From positions 1-45,036 of the forward strand of contig JBBDQO010000043.1 of NCBI GenBank assembly GCA_040905925.1: a stretch of 45,036 nucleotides of DNA, read 5' to 3'. This stretch comes from JALYNX01 sp040905925 (GTDB lineage: Bacteria > Actinomycetota > Acidimicrobiia > Spongiisociales > ZC4RG35). The notes beneath the pieces are model-generated. The model was not told where the DNA came from. It searched no databases and saw nothing but the letters and a program-made list of their open reading frames with translations. Shown in pieces: positions 22,856-30,229 of the stretch. Each line of letters opens with the position of its first letter. The stretch's first letter is position 1. Made by a program: the position numbers and the translations under genes.

Positions 22856-23010
22856 GAGGCGACGAGGCCTACAGGTGTCGTGTTTGCGGTTGGGAGCATC
22901 GTGACCTCCCTTGGGGGGTGGATGGGCTTTCGCCGTTGTTCGATCAGTGTCCATGTTGCGGCGTCGAGGACGCCTATCAGGATGCGACCCCTGAAGCCCG
23001 ACCGCGGTGA
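22852..23010 (+). CDS. CPCC-type cysteine-rich immunity protein, probably truncated
   Basis: A GTG overlapping the toxin stop begins a 52-aa frame: MRGDEAYRCRVCGWEHRDLP, then WGVDGLSPLFDQCPCCGVED and AYQDATPEARPR. Two Cys-x2-Cys pairs (Cys9/Cys12 and Cys33/Cys36) and the CPCCGVE core are those of the small cysteine-rich CPCC proteins found beside polymorphic toxins. Family members normally continue past the QDATPE region, so this one seems cut about there, next to the start of the following core gene. Whether the shortened product can neutralise the toxin is unknown. Confidence 0.55.
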   Translation: MRGDEAYRCRVCGWEHRDLPWGVDGLSPLFDQCPCCGVEDAYQDATPEARPR

Positions 23011-24182
23011 GACCGGCAGACAGGGCGGGTCGGGTAGTCCACTCCCACACCATCGCCCGCCGCGCCCTGGCCGCGGCGGCACTCTTCGCCGGGGTCGCAG
23101 TGGTCTGGGCGATCGTGGTGCTGGCCCGGGGCGGATCGTGGTGGGGACCGCTCCACTCCTTCCTGGTCGGCACCGTCCTTCTCGCCATATCCGGTGCCAG
23201 TCAGATGTTCACCATCACCTGGGCCGCCTCTCCGGCGCCACCGGCCTGGTTGGCTGCCTTGCAGCGCTGGCTCGTCGGCGCAGGGGCGGCTGCGGTGCTG
23301 TTCGGCGTCACCGCCGACCTCGAGTGGCTGGTGTGGCTGGGCGCAGCCGCACTTGTCGGCGGGCTCGGGGCTCTGAGCGCCTCCATCATCCGGGCAGTTC
23401 GTCACAGCCTGCTCCGTCGCTTCGATCTCTCCGCCCGCTTCTATCTGACCGCATTCGCGGCGGGGATGATCGGTGTGGTGCTCGGCGCCATCCTCGGATC
23501 GGGTTGGGTCGCCGAGCCGGATGCCCGGGTCCGGCTGGTCCACTACCACCTGAATCTGGTGGGACTGGTCGGGTTCACCATCATCGGCACCCTTCCCACC
23601 TTCCTCCCCACCGTGGCCCATCACCGTGCGGTGAGCGGGAGGGAGGCGATGGTCGCCTGGTGGCTGTGCGTTGCCGCCGGGATCGCCTTCTTCTCCGGGC
23701 TGTTCGCTCCACTGGCGGTGGTCGGCGCCGGCTCGGCGCTCGTTGCCCTGGCCGCGGTCCTGGTTCTGGGCGGGGTGGTGGGGCGGTTGTGGCAGATGGG
23801 GCGGGGAAAGATGGCATTCCTCCAGATCAGCGCAGGTGTCGTCTGGCTCATCTCGTGGGCGGCGATCGATGCCTACGCCCTGCTCATCGGTGATGGGTTC
23901 GCCCCATTCAGCGTCTGGACCACAGCGGCCGTCGTCACCGGAGTGGGCCAGGTCCTCCTCGGGTCTCTGGCCTACCTGACCGCCGTCCTGCTCGGCCCGC
24001 CTATGGGCCGGCGCATGGAGATATTCGAGGAGCGACGGGCGCTGCCCCTGATCGCGGCCAATGCCGGTGGGCTCGCCCTCGTCGCAGGATGGCCCTCCCT
24101 GGCTCTGGTCGGCTTTGCCATGTGGCTCGCCGACTTCGCCTGGCGTCTGCTCAGGCAGAGAGGGCTTGCTGGCGAGAAGTGA
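23007..24182 (+). CDS. Multi-spanning membrane protein, NnrS-like / haem-copper-oxidase-like
   Basis: A 391-aa protein with ten or eleven predicted helices. Notable segments are GPLHSFLVGTVLLAISGASQ (about 47-66), MFTITWAASPAPP, VRLVHYHLNLVGLVGFTIIG (about 172-191) and PTFLPTVAHHR. Histidines placed at helix ends, as here, are seen in NnrS and other haem- or copper-binding membrane proteins. The function is unknown. The GTG start overlaps the truncated immunity frame by 4 bases and no better start is visible, so the deletion that cut the immunity gene may also have removed the native start. This gene marks the return to core-like sequence. Confidence 0.5.
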   Translation: MRPADRAGRVVHSHTIARRALAAAALFAGVAVVWAIVVLARGGSWWGPLHSFLVGTVLLAISGASQMFTITWAASPAPPAWLAALQRWLVGAGAAAVLFGVTADLEWLVWLGAAALVGGLGALSASIIRAVRHSLLRRFDLSARFYLTAFAAGMIGVVLGAILGSGWVAEPDARVRLVHYHLNLVGLVGFTIIGTLPTFLPTVAHHRAVSGREAMVAWWLCVAAGIAFFSGLFAPLAVVGAGSALVALAAVLVLGGVVGRLWQMGRGKMAFLQISAGVVWLISWAAIDAYALLIGDGFAPFSVWTTAAVVTGVGQVLLGSLAYLTAVLLGPPMGRRMEIFEERRALPLIAANAGGLALVAGWPSLALVGFAMWLADFAWRLLRQRGLAGEK

Positions 24183-24212
24183 CTGCCATTGCGACCTCCC
24201 CGCCGCTGCCGC

Positions 24213-24332
24213 CGTCTTCAGCCCGGCGTGGGTGGGCCCGGCGGGGACATGAACCGGGCGCTGGGAGGCGAACTCCTTGCGCAGAATCGCGACCACCTCT
24301 CCACCGAGCATCTCCAGCTGCTCGAGGCGGGA
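24213..24332 (-). pseudogene. C-terminal remnant of a luciferase-like (LLM) monooxygenase
   Basis: On the minus strand the frame reads SRLEQLEMLGGEVVAILRKE, then FASQRPVHVPAGPTHAGLKT. This matches the C-terminal end of LLM-class flavin-dependent oxidoreductases, which typically finish with LGxEVxPxLRxEF and VPDAPTHA. No catalytic part is present on either side. It lies in the 217-base gap between the membrane protein gene and vapB. Confidence 0.45.
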
Positions 24333-24385
24333 GCATGTGATTGTTCGGCTGATGTAGGCTCGAAAGCCGACTACCGGCTCTTGTG

Positions 24386-24396
24386 CTACAATGTAG
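24386..24396 (+). promoter_or_regulatory. vapB promoter -10 within a palindrome
   Basis: CTACAATGTAG is a perfect inverted repeat (CTAC-AAT-GTAG) containing a -10 hexamer TACAAT at 24387-24392. The vapB ATG begins at 24400, seven bases after the hexamer, so the transcript is probably leaderless. A VapB dimer bound to the palindrome would block the promoter. Confidence 0.55.
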
Positions 24397-24399
24397 AAC

Positions 24400-24675
24400 A
24401 TGTCTGAAGTTGGTATTCGCGCTTTGAAGCAGAATGCTTCGGCGGTGGTGGCTGAGGCTGCGGCAGGCGAACTGGTGACGATCACCGACCGTGGCCGTCC
24501 GGTCGCACAGATGGTGCCGGTTGCGGCCAGTCGAGTCGAGGCCTTGATCGCTGCCGAGCGGGCTCGCCCCGCGCTTAGGCGGCTCGCTGATCTGCCGGCT
24601 CCGGCTCGGCGACGATCTGGTCAGCCCAAACTGTCGGACGAGGTGGAGAGGTTGCGTCAGGCTGAGCGATACTGA
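24400..24675 (+). CDS. vapB: Phd/YefM-type antitoxin
   Basis: A 91-aa antitoxin. The N-terminal DNA-binding part reads SEVGIRALKQNASAVVAEAA, then GELVTITDRGRPVAQMVPV, a textbook Phd/YefM fold; the C-terminal part from about 45 is charged and would wrap the toxin. It binds and inhibits the PIN-domain toxin encoded one base downstream and probably represses the promoter palindrome just upstream. Confidence 0.85.
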   Translation: MSEVGIRALKQNASAVVAEAAAGELVTITDRGRPVAQMVPVAASRVEALIAAERARPALRRLADLPAPARRRSGQPKLSDEVERLRQAERY

Positions 24676-24676
24676 C

Positions 24677-25066
24677 GTGTTCTATCTGGATACGTCTGCC
24701 GCGGCGAAGCTAGTGGTTGCCGAGAAGGGTTCAACGGGGCTGCGAAGATGGGTTACGTCTCGCGATGACCGGATGTTCTCGAGTGATCTGCTGCGGACGG
24801 AGCTTTTGAGGGCGACGCGAAGGACCGCACCGGAGCAGATGGTGCAGGCACGAGCCGTCCTCGACTCATTGGTCTTGTTGACGCTGTCGACTTCCGTTTG
24901 TGAGCGGGCGGCGATCTTGGAACCCGAGGTGATGCGCAGTATGGACGCGTTGCATCTGGCGGCTGCGCTGGAGATGGGTGATGAACTGGAGGGGGTGGTG
25001 ACCTACGACCAGCGCTTGGCTGCTGGAGCCGAGGCGCTGGGGATCAGCGTCGTTGCCCCGGTGTGA
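24677..25066 (+). CDS. vapC: PIN-domain ribonuclease toxin
   Basis: A 129-aa VapC toxin starting at a GTG one base after the vapB stop. The acidic metal-binding residues of the PIN domain are in place: Asp5 (MFYLDTSAAAKL), Glu42 (LLRTELLRA), Asp90 (MRSMDALHLAAAL) and Asp111 (VVTYDQRL). VapC toxins cleave specific RNAs, often tRNAs or the sarcin-ricin loop. All active-site acids are present, so the toxin is likely active when released from VapB. Confidence 0.88.
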   Translation: MFYLDTSAAAKLVVAEKGSTGLRRWVTSRDDRMFSSDLLRTELLRATRRTAPEQMVQARAVLDSLVLLTLSTSVCERAAILEPEVMRSMDALHLAAALEMGDELEGVVTYDQRLAAGAEALGISVVAPV

Positions 25067-25196
25067 ACTGCTGTGTGCAGGAGAGCACGTGTCGTGAATT
25101 CTCCCGGGACGAAACCCCGGGGCGAACGCCGGACCGCGACGGACGCGGGAAGTATGGAGTTGGGGTAGGTTGCCAACACCAGACGAAGGGAGCCGC

Positions 25197-26568
25197 GTGC
25201 GCCGTGTTATCACCGCATTGGCGGCAGTAGCACTCCTTCTGGGAGCCGCCCCGGCTGTAGCCCAGGAAGGCTCGATCGGGATTGTCGATACCGCCACCGG
25301 GGAGTGGTATCTCCACAACCCATCGGACGGCGCGACCACCAGGTTCTTTTATGGCAACCCTGGTGATCTTCCGATGGTGGGTGATTGGGACTGCGACGGT
25401 GACGAGACACCGGGCCTGTACCGACAGTCCGACGGGTTCGTCTACCTGCGCAATTCCAACAGCCAGGGTGACGCTGACATCCGGTTCTTCTTCGGCAACC
25501 CCGGGGACATTCCCCTCGCCGGTGACTTCAACGGAGACAACTGCGACACCGTGTCCATCTACCGGCCATCGGAGGGTCGGGTGTTCATCAACAACGCATT
25601 GGGCGCCAACGACGGTGGCCTCGGCGCAGCAGACTTCTCTTATCTTCTTTGGCAACCCCGGCGATAAGCCCTACGTCGGCGACTTCGACAATGACAGCAT
25701 CGACGAGATCGGCCTCCACCGAGAGTCCACCGGTCTTGTCTACTTCCGGTTCAGCCACACCCAGGGGGTTGCTGACTCGTCGTTCATTTTCGGTGATCCT
25801 GGGGACAAGATGGTCGCCGCCGAGTGGGCCAACCGCGGTGCCGCCGGGCCGGAGTCGGTGGGGCTCTTCCGTCCCTCGAACTGCACCAGTTACCTCCGCT
25901 ACACGAACACTCAGGGCGTGGCCGACGAGACGCTCACCTACGGACTTCGGACCGGACTCCCCGTGGCCGGAGACTTCGGAGCTCTATCGGGAGGGGGCAG
26001 CCCACCACCAGGATGTCCAATCCCCGCGGTGGCCCTGGTGTCACGGGGCGACTGGGGTGCTCGCCCGCCGGAGTTTGAGCGAATGGTGCCTCATACCATC
26101 ACCAGGCTCACTGTTCACCATGCCGGTGACCAGGCGGGTGTCACCGGCCCCTCCCAGTTCCGGGGATGGCAGGACTGGCACATGTCCGGTCAGGGTTGGC
26201 CCGACATCGCCTATCACGTGTTGATCGGGATCGATGGCACGGTCTACGAGGGACGGAACCCCGCCTTCCGGGGAGATACCGCGACCAGTTATGACACCAC
26301 CGGCCACTTCCTGGTTGTGGTGGAGGGCAACTTCGAGGTGGAGAGACCCACCGCGGCCCAAGTCGAGTCTCTCGCCAAGGTGTTGGCCTGGGCCTCCGAG
26401 CACTACGACGTATCACCTGCCACCATCGCTGGTCACGGGGACTACGCCGCGACCTCCTGTCCGGGACGCTATTTGGAGGACCGGATCGAGTCGGGGGAGC
26501 TACGCGTCGCAGTCGAGGCCCTGATCGGCGAGGGCGGTGTCGATCTCATCTGGCCACCGAGCGAATAG
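25197..26568 (+). pseudogene. Secreted beta-propeller plus PGRP amidase, frameshifted
   Basis: The GTG at 25197 (GAAGGGAG upstream) starts a signal peptide (MRRVITALAAVALLLGAAPA) and repeats such as YGNPGDLPMVGDWDCDGDE and FFGNPGDIPLAGDFNGDN. That frame ends at 25667 (QPRR). From about 25640 the +1 frame continues the same repeats (FFGNPGDKPYVGDFDND) and then a peptidoglycan-recognition amidase domain: SRGDWGARPPEFERM, TRLTVHHAGD, GWPDIAYHVLIGIDG, IAGHGDYAATSCPGRY. The zinc ligands (two His and Cys) are all present. A single extra base near 25641-25646 would explain the break. It may be a real mutation or an assembly error; otherwise it would be a secreted cell-wall hydrolase of about 456 residues. 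Confidence 0.75.
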
Positions 26569-26600
26569 CCAACCGCCCCCCGCGGAGCGACCCCCACCGC

Positions 26601-26647
26601 TAATTGGGACGTACACGTCCGGATATGACCCCTATGGCTCCCAATTA
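26601..26647. repeat. REP-like nested inverted repeat
   Basis: TAATTGGGA (26601-26609) and TCCCAATTA (26639-26647) pair perfectly around a smaller perfect dyad GGACGT-AC-ACGTCC (26607-26620). The 47-bp unit lies between the PGRP gene and the metalloprotease gene. It could act as a terminator, but the nested structure is more like a REP or MITE-type element. Confidence 0.5.
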
Positions 26648-26695
26648 CGGGGAGGGGTTCAATTCAAAGGCCCGACGCTCCGATAATCTGACGAC

Positions 26696-27997
26696 ATGAT
26701 CCGGCGTCTCTGCTTCTTGATCGCGCTCGCTCTCGTGGTGACGGCTTGCACCTCGACCACCTCAGAGACCACCACAACGTCGGCGGCACCCATCACCTCG
26801 ACCACCGGAGCCACCACCAGCACCACTGAAGCGGCTGCGCCAACCACGACCATTCCCAACGGCCCGCTACCCGGCGCGGAGGGCCTCACCGAGGAAGTCC
26901 GCGACGAGCTGGCCCGATTGGTGGCTGCCACCGAAGAGATCCGCGCACTGCAGTTCCTCGAAATGCCGACCGTCGGGGTTGTCAGCTCCGAGGAGCTCGA
27001 GTCTCGGGTCCGCGCCCAGATCGAGGAGGACGCTGCGGACTTCCCGGCTGACGCGGCGCTGTACAAGCTGCTCGGTCTCCTCGGCGCCGACGTGAATCTC
27101 GAGACCCTCCTCACCGATGTCTACGGTGAGCAGGTGGCCGGCTACTACGACGGTGACACCCACGAGTTGGTGGTGCCGATCACCACCGAGGGCTTCAGCG
27201 TCGTCCAACAAGCGACGCTGGTCCACGAGCTCACCCACGCCCTGACCGACCAGCACTTTCAATTCCATCCTGCCTTCGAGTCGATGATCGATGAGGAGAG
27301 ACTCGACCAGGCCTCGGCCTATCAGGCGCTGATCGAGGGGGACGCCAGTCTCGCCGAGCTTCACTTTCTCCAGACATTGTCCCAAGCGGAGATCGGCGAG
27401 TTTTTGGCCGAGGCGCTCGGCATCGACACCAGCGCCCTCGACTCCGCCCCCCAATTCCTTCAGGACTCCCTGATCTTCCCCTACGACTCCGGGCTGGCCT
27501 TCATCCAGGAGCTGTACGACAACGATGGTTGGGAGGGGGTCAACGAGACTTACGCCGCGATGCCGGGACTTCCCGGGTCCACCGAGCAGGTGATCACCCC
27601 TAGTGACTTCGCCCGTGACCTGCCGGTGGTAATCCCCCCCGAGACGGTTTCGGTCCCGGGGTACGAGCTGGAACGGACCTCGGTGTGGGGCGAGCTGGGT
27701 TTCCGGATCATGATCGACCAGGTCCTCGGTGAAGACACCGGGGTCGAGGCGGCCGATGGGTGGGGTGGCGACTACTACTCGCAGTGGTTCGACGGGACCA
27801 ACGCCGCGCTGCTCCTCGTTTACCAGGGTGACACCAACCGCGACACCGAAGAGCTTCGCCAGGCGTTGGCCGACTATGCCGCCGCCGTCTTCGAGGAGGA
27901 CTATGCGTCGGTTCAAGTCATCGCCGGCCAGTTGGTGTTCATCGCTGCCGATGAGGAAGCCGTGGGCCAGTTGATCCTCTCCGCGATGTCCGCCTGA
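26696..27997 (+). CDS. Lipoprotein zinc metalloprotease (HExxH)
   Basis: A 433-aa exported lipoprotein. The signal peptide ends in a lipobox LVVTAC (Cys18), followed by a Thr/Ser-rich linker to about residue 52. The catalytic zinc motif is HELTH at 177-181 in LVHELTHALTDQHF, with a likely third ligand Glu214 in LIEGDASLAE, the gluzincin pattern. Helical segments follow. It is expected to be anchored to the outer face of the membrane and to cleave an unknown peptide or protein. No partner gene is adjacent. Confidence 0.7.
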   Translation: MIRRLCFLIALALVVTACTSTTSETTTTSAAPITSTTGATTSTTEAAAPTTTIPNGPLPGAEGLTEEVRDELARLVAATEEIRALQFLEMPTVGVVSSEELESRVRAQIEEDAADFPADAALYKLLGLLGADVNLETLLTDVYGEQVAGYYDGDTHELVVPITTEGFSVVQQATLVHELTHALTDQHFQFHPAFESMIDEERLDQASAYQALIEGDASLAELHFLQTLSQAEIGEFLAEALGIDTSALDSAPQFLQDSLIFPYDSGLAFIQELYDNDGWEGVNETYAAMPGLPGSTEQVITPSDFARDLPVVIPPETVSVPGYELERTSVWGELGFRIMIDQVLGEDTGVEAADGWGGDYYSQWFDGTNAALLLVYQGDTNRDTEELRQALADYAAAVFEEDYASVQVIAGQLVFIAADEEAVGQLILSAMSA

Positions 27998-28040
27998 CAC
28001 CGCCTTCCCGGTCGCACTCACATCATCTAGCGTCGCTCCC

Positions 28041-28358
28041 ATGAGGAGGGTTCGTCTGGCCACTGACGGATTGGCCTCCGAGGCGTACCGAGCATCGACT
28101 TTCATCGAGCGCTTTCGAGGGCTTCGGGGTGGGCCCGACGACGCCCGCCTCCTGTTCGAGACGTCGAGCGTGCACACGCTGGGGATGAGCCGGTCGATCT
28201 GTGTGGTCATGATCGACCACGATCTGCGGGTGATCCGGGCCCAATCCCTCCTTCCCAACCGGGTGACTTTCGAGCCCACCGCCCGCTTCATCCTCGAGCT
28301 CCCCCTTGGCGCCGAACTGCCTGCGATCGGGGCAAGTGTCGAGATCGTCGATGCCTGA
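28041..28358 (+). CDS. DUF192-family protein
   Basis: A 105-aa protein with the DUF192 pattern: ERFRGLRGG (about 23-31), SSVHTLGMSRSICVVMIDHD (about 42-61) and a final ARFILELPLGAEL. The family is a small beta-fold of unknown function, sometimes exported; here there is no signal peptide. It overlaps rsmI by 8 bases, so the two are coupled. Confidence 0.7.
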   Translation: MRRVRLATDGLASEAYRASTFIERFRGLRGGPDDARLLFETSSVHTLGMSRSICVVMIDHDLRVIRAQSLLPNRVTFEPTARFILELPLGAELPAIGASVEIVDA

Positions 28359-29190
28359 GCGAGGCCGCCTCATCCTGTGTGCGACGCCAATCGGCAATCT
28401 GGGCGATGTGTCGGACCGGCTGCGGGCCACCCTCGCCGACGCCGATCTCATCTACGCCGAGGACACCCGGCGGACGTCTGTTCTCCTGGGCCACATCGGA
28501 GTCTCCCAGCCGATCCGGTCCCTCTTCATCGGCAACGAGGAGGTGAGGACCGAAGAGCTGCTGAACTCGGTGCTCGAGGGGAAGACCGTTGCCCTGGTCA
28601 CCGATGCCGGCATGCCGGGGATCTCAGATCCGGGCGCGGCGGCGGTGCGACGGGTGAGAGAGGCTGGTCTCCCGGTGACCATCATCCCGGGGCCGAGCGC
28701 GGTGACGAGTGCCGTCGCCCTCGCCGGGTTCGGTGGGGAAGGGTTCGTCTTCGAGGGCTTTCTCCCCAAGAAGGGAAGGGTGCGCACCGAGCGACTCGGG
28801 CGCATCGCAGGCGAGGATCGCCCGGTAGTGCTGTTCGTCAGCCCGCACCGCTTTCAGGCCGACCTACTCGACCTCGCCTCGACATCGGGCGAGGACCGCC
28901 AGATAGTGGTTACTCGGGAGCTCACCAAGCTCCACGAAGAGGTGTGGGTCGGGTCCATCGGCGGCGCCCTCGAGGAGTGGTCCCGGCGCCCGCCCAAAGG
29001 GGAGTTCACCATCGTCCTCGCCCCCGTAGAGCCCAAACCCGTTTCCGCGGCCGATGCCATAGCACAGGCCCGGCTGCTGGTCTCCGGCGGCGCTTCGGCT
29101 TCAGACGCGGCCCGGGAGGCCGCCGCGGCGACCGGTGTGTCGCGTCGGAAGATCTACGAAGCCCTGCTCGGTACTCAGGAGCGGAGCTGA
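28351..29190 (+). CDS. rsmI: 16S rRNA (cytidine1402-2'-O)-methyltransferase
   Basis: A 279-aa SAM-dependent methyltransferase of the tetrapyrrole-methylase fold. It methylates the ribose of C1402 in the decoding centre. Motifs are LILCATPIGNLGDVSDRL at the N-terminus, YAEDTRRTSVLL (about 35-46), ALVTDAGMPGISDPGAA (about 79-95) and the TIIPGPSAVTSAVALAGFG segment (about 110-128). The start is the ATG inside the end of the DUF192 gene. Its 3' end overlaps the convergent AbrB-like gene by 16 bases. Confidence 0.92.
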   Translation: MPERGRLILCATPIGNLGDVSDRLRATLADADLIYAEDTRRTSVLLGHIGVSQPIRSLFIGNEEVRTEELLNSVLEGKTVALVTDAGMPGISDPGAAAVRRVREAGLPVTIIPGPSAVTSAVALAGFGGEGFVFEGFLPKKGRVRTERLGRIAGEDRPVVLFVSPHRFQADLLDLASTSGEDRQIVVTRELTKLHEEVWVGSIGGALEEWSRRPPKGEFTIVLAPVEPKPVSAADAIAQARLLVSGGASASDAAREAAAATGVSRRKIYEALLGTQERS

Positions 29191-29411
29191 GAGCGACAGG
29201 ACGAGCAGACACCCCTGCCCTTGAACTGTGTGATCCGGGTTTCTGAGCCACAGAAGGTGCAGGTGTCGGTCATCTTGCGCAGGACGATAGAGCTCCCCTC
29301 CACCGAGATGAACAGGTGGTCGCCCTCCCGTATGTTGAACAGGCGACGGGTCTCGGCGGGGATCACGATCCGTCCCAGGTCGTCGATCTTGCGGGCGATT
29401 CCAGTTTCCAT
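29175..29411 (-). CDS. AbrB/SpoVT-type DNA-binding protein with C-terminal zinc ribbon
   Basis: A 78-aa regulator from the ATG at 29411, which follows GGAGGAGA. The first 50 residues form the swapped-hairpin AbrB fold: METGIARKIDDLGRIVIPAE, then TRRLFNIREGDHLFI. The end has CTFCGSETRI and GVCSSCR, two Cys-x2-Cys pairs that probably bind zinc. AbrB proteins are dimeric transition-state type regulators. The gene is antisense between rsmI and tatD, its 3' end overlapping rsmI, in a place where other actinobacteria carry metG. Its targets are unknown. Confidence 0.8.
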   Translation of the reverse strand: METGIARKIDDLGRIVIPAETRRLFNIREGDHLFISVEGSSIVLRKMTDTCTFCGSETRITQFKGRGVCSSCRSQLRS

Positions 29412-29482
29412 TCCGAGTGTTCTCCTCCGGCGCCCGAGCCTACCCCGGGGCCTGGCGGTGGTGGCGGGTACCGTCTTCAGCC

Positions 29483-30229
29483 ATGGGATGGGTGGACACC
29501 CACTGTCATCTGCAACTGGACGGGCGCGACCCTGCCCAGCTTCTGGCCCGCGCCGCAAACGTCGACTGGGTGGTGGCTCCAGGGGTAGATCTCGAGAGCT
29601 CAGGGGCCGCCCGGGATCTGGCCGCCAGGTTCCCGGGCAAGGTGATGGCGACCTCGGGTCTCCACCCACACGATGCAGGACTGTGGACCGTGCAGGGCGA
29701 AGGCATTGCAGGGCTGGCGCCTGATGCCGTGGCCATCGGGGAGACGGGTCTCGACTTCTATCGCAACCTCGCTTCGCGAGAGCATCAGATCGTGGCCTTT
29801 CGTCAACAGATCGCACTCGCCTTGGAACTGGGCAAGCCGATCGTCGTCCATTGCCGGGATGCGTTCTCCGAGATCTTCGAGATCATCGAGGAGACCGGGA
29901 TCGGGCCGAGATCGATCCTGCATTGCTGGACCGGGGGGCCGCGTTGGACCAAGCGCTTCCTGACCCTCGGTGTCATGTTCTCTTTCGCCGGCCCGGTCGC
30001 CTTCGAAACCGGGGACACCGTTCGCCTCGGTGCGGCCGAGGTTCCACCGGAGCGGGCCATGGTGGAAACCGACACTCCGTACCTCGCACCGCCGCCGCAT
30101 CGAGGGGAGCCGAATGAGCCGGGTTGGGTAGCACTGGTGGGGGCCGCCCTGGCCGGCGTTTGGGGGATGGCCGTCGAGGAGGTAGCGACGATGACCTCGG
30201 CCAATGCGACCCGGGTGTTCCGCGGATGA
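29483..30229 (+). CDS. tatD: TatD-family metal-dependent hydrolase
   Basis: A 248-aa TIM-barrel hydrolase/DNase. Metal ligands are visible in WVDTHCHLQLDG (His-x-His, residues 6-8), AIGETGLDFYRN (Glu), PIVVHCRDAFSE (His), SILHCWTGG (His) and VETDTPYLAP (Asp). TatD enzymes act as 3'-5' exonucleases or deoxyribonucleases in DNA repair. The start is the ATG at 29483; upstream in-frame residues are not family-like. The stop overlaps the rsmA start by ATGA. Confidence 0.9.
   Translation: MGWVDTHCHLQLDGRDPAQLLARAANVDWVVAPGVDLESSGAARDLAARFPGKVMATSGLHPHDAGLWTVQGEGIAGLAPDAVAIGETGLDFYRNLASREHQIVAFRQQIALALELGKPIVVHCRDAFSEIFEIIEETGIGPRSILHCWTGGPRWTKRFLTLGVMFSFAGPVAFETGDTVRLGAAEVPPERAMVETDTPYLAPPPHRGEPNEPGWVALVGAALAGVWGMAVEEVATMTSANATRVFRG

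Noticed and set aside
22977..24485. 502-aa minus-strand frame opposite the NnrS-like gene
   Set aside because: Antisense low-complexity sequence rich in Gly, Glu and Asp; only the short segment at 24213-24332 resembles a real protein and is listed as a remnant.
25067..25196. Possible riboswitch (for example c-di-AMP type) before the amidase gene
   Set aside because: The leader is GC-rich with a small CCCGGG hairpin near 25103-25121, but I could not match it to a riboswitch consensus.
25640..25667. Programmed +1 frameshifting in the amidase gene
   Set aside because: No known slippery codon or stimulatory element is apparent near the junction; an indel or a consensus error is simpler.
26867..28291. 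474-aa minus-strand frame opposite the metalloprotease
   Set aside because: Antisense of a coherent lipoprotein gene with signal peptide and HExxH; no motif of its own.
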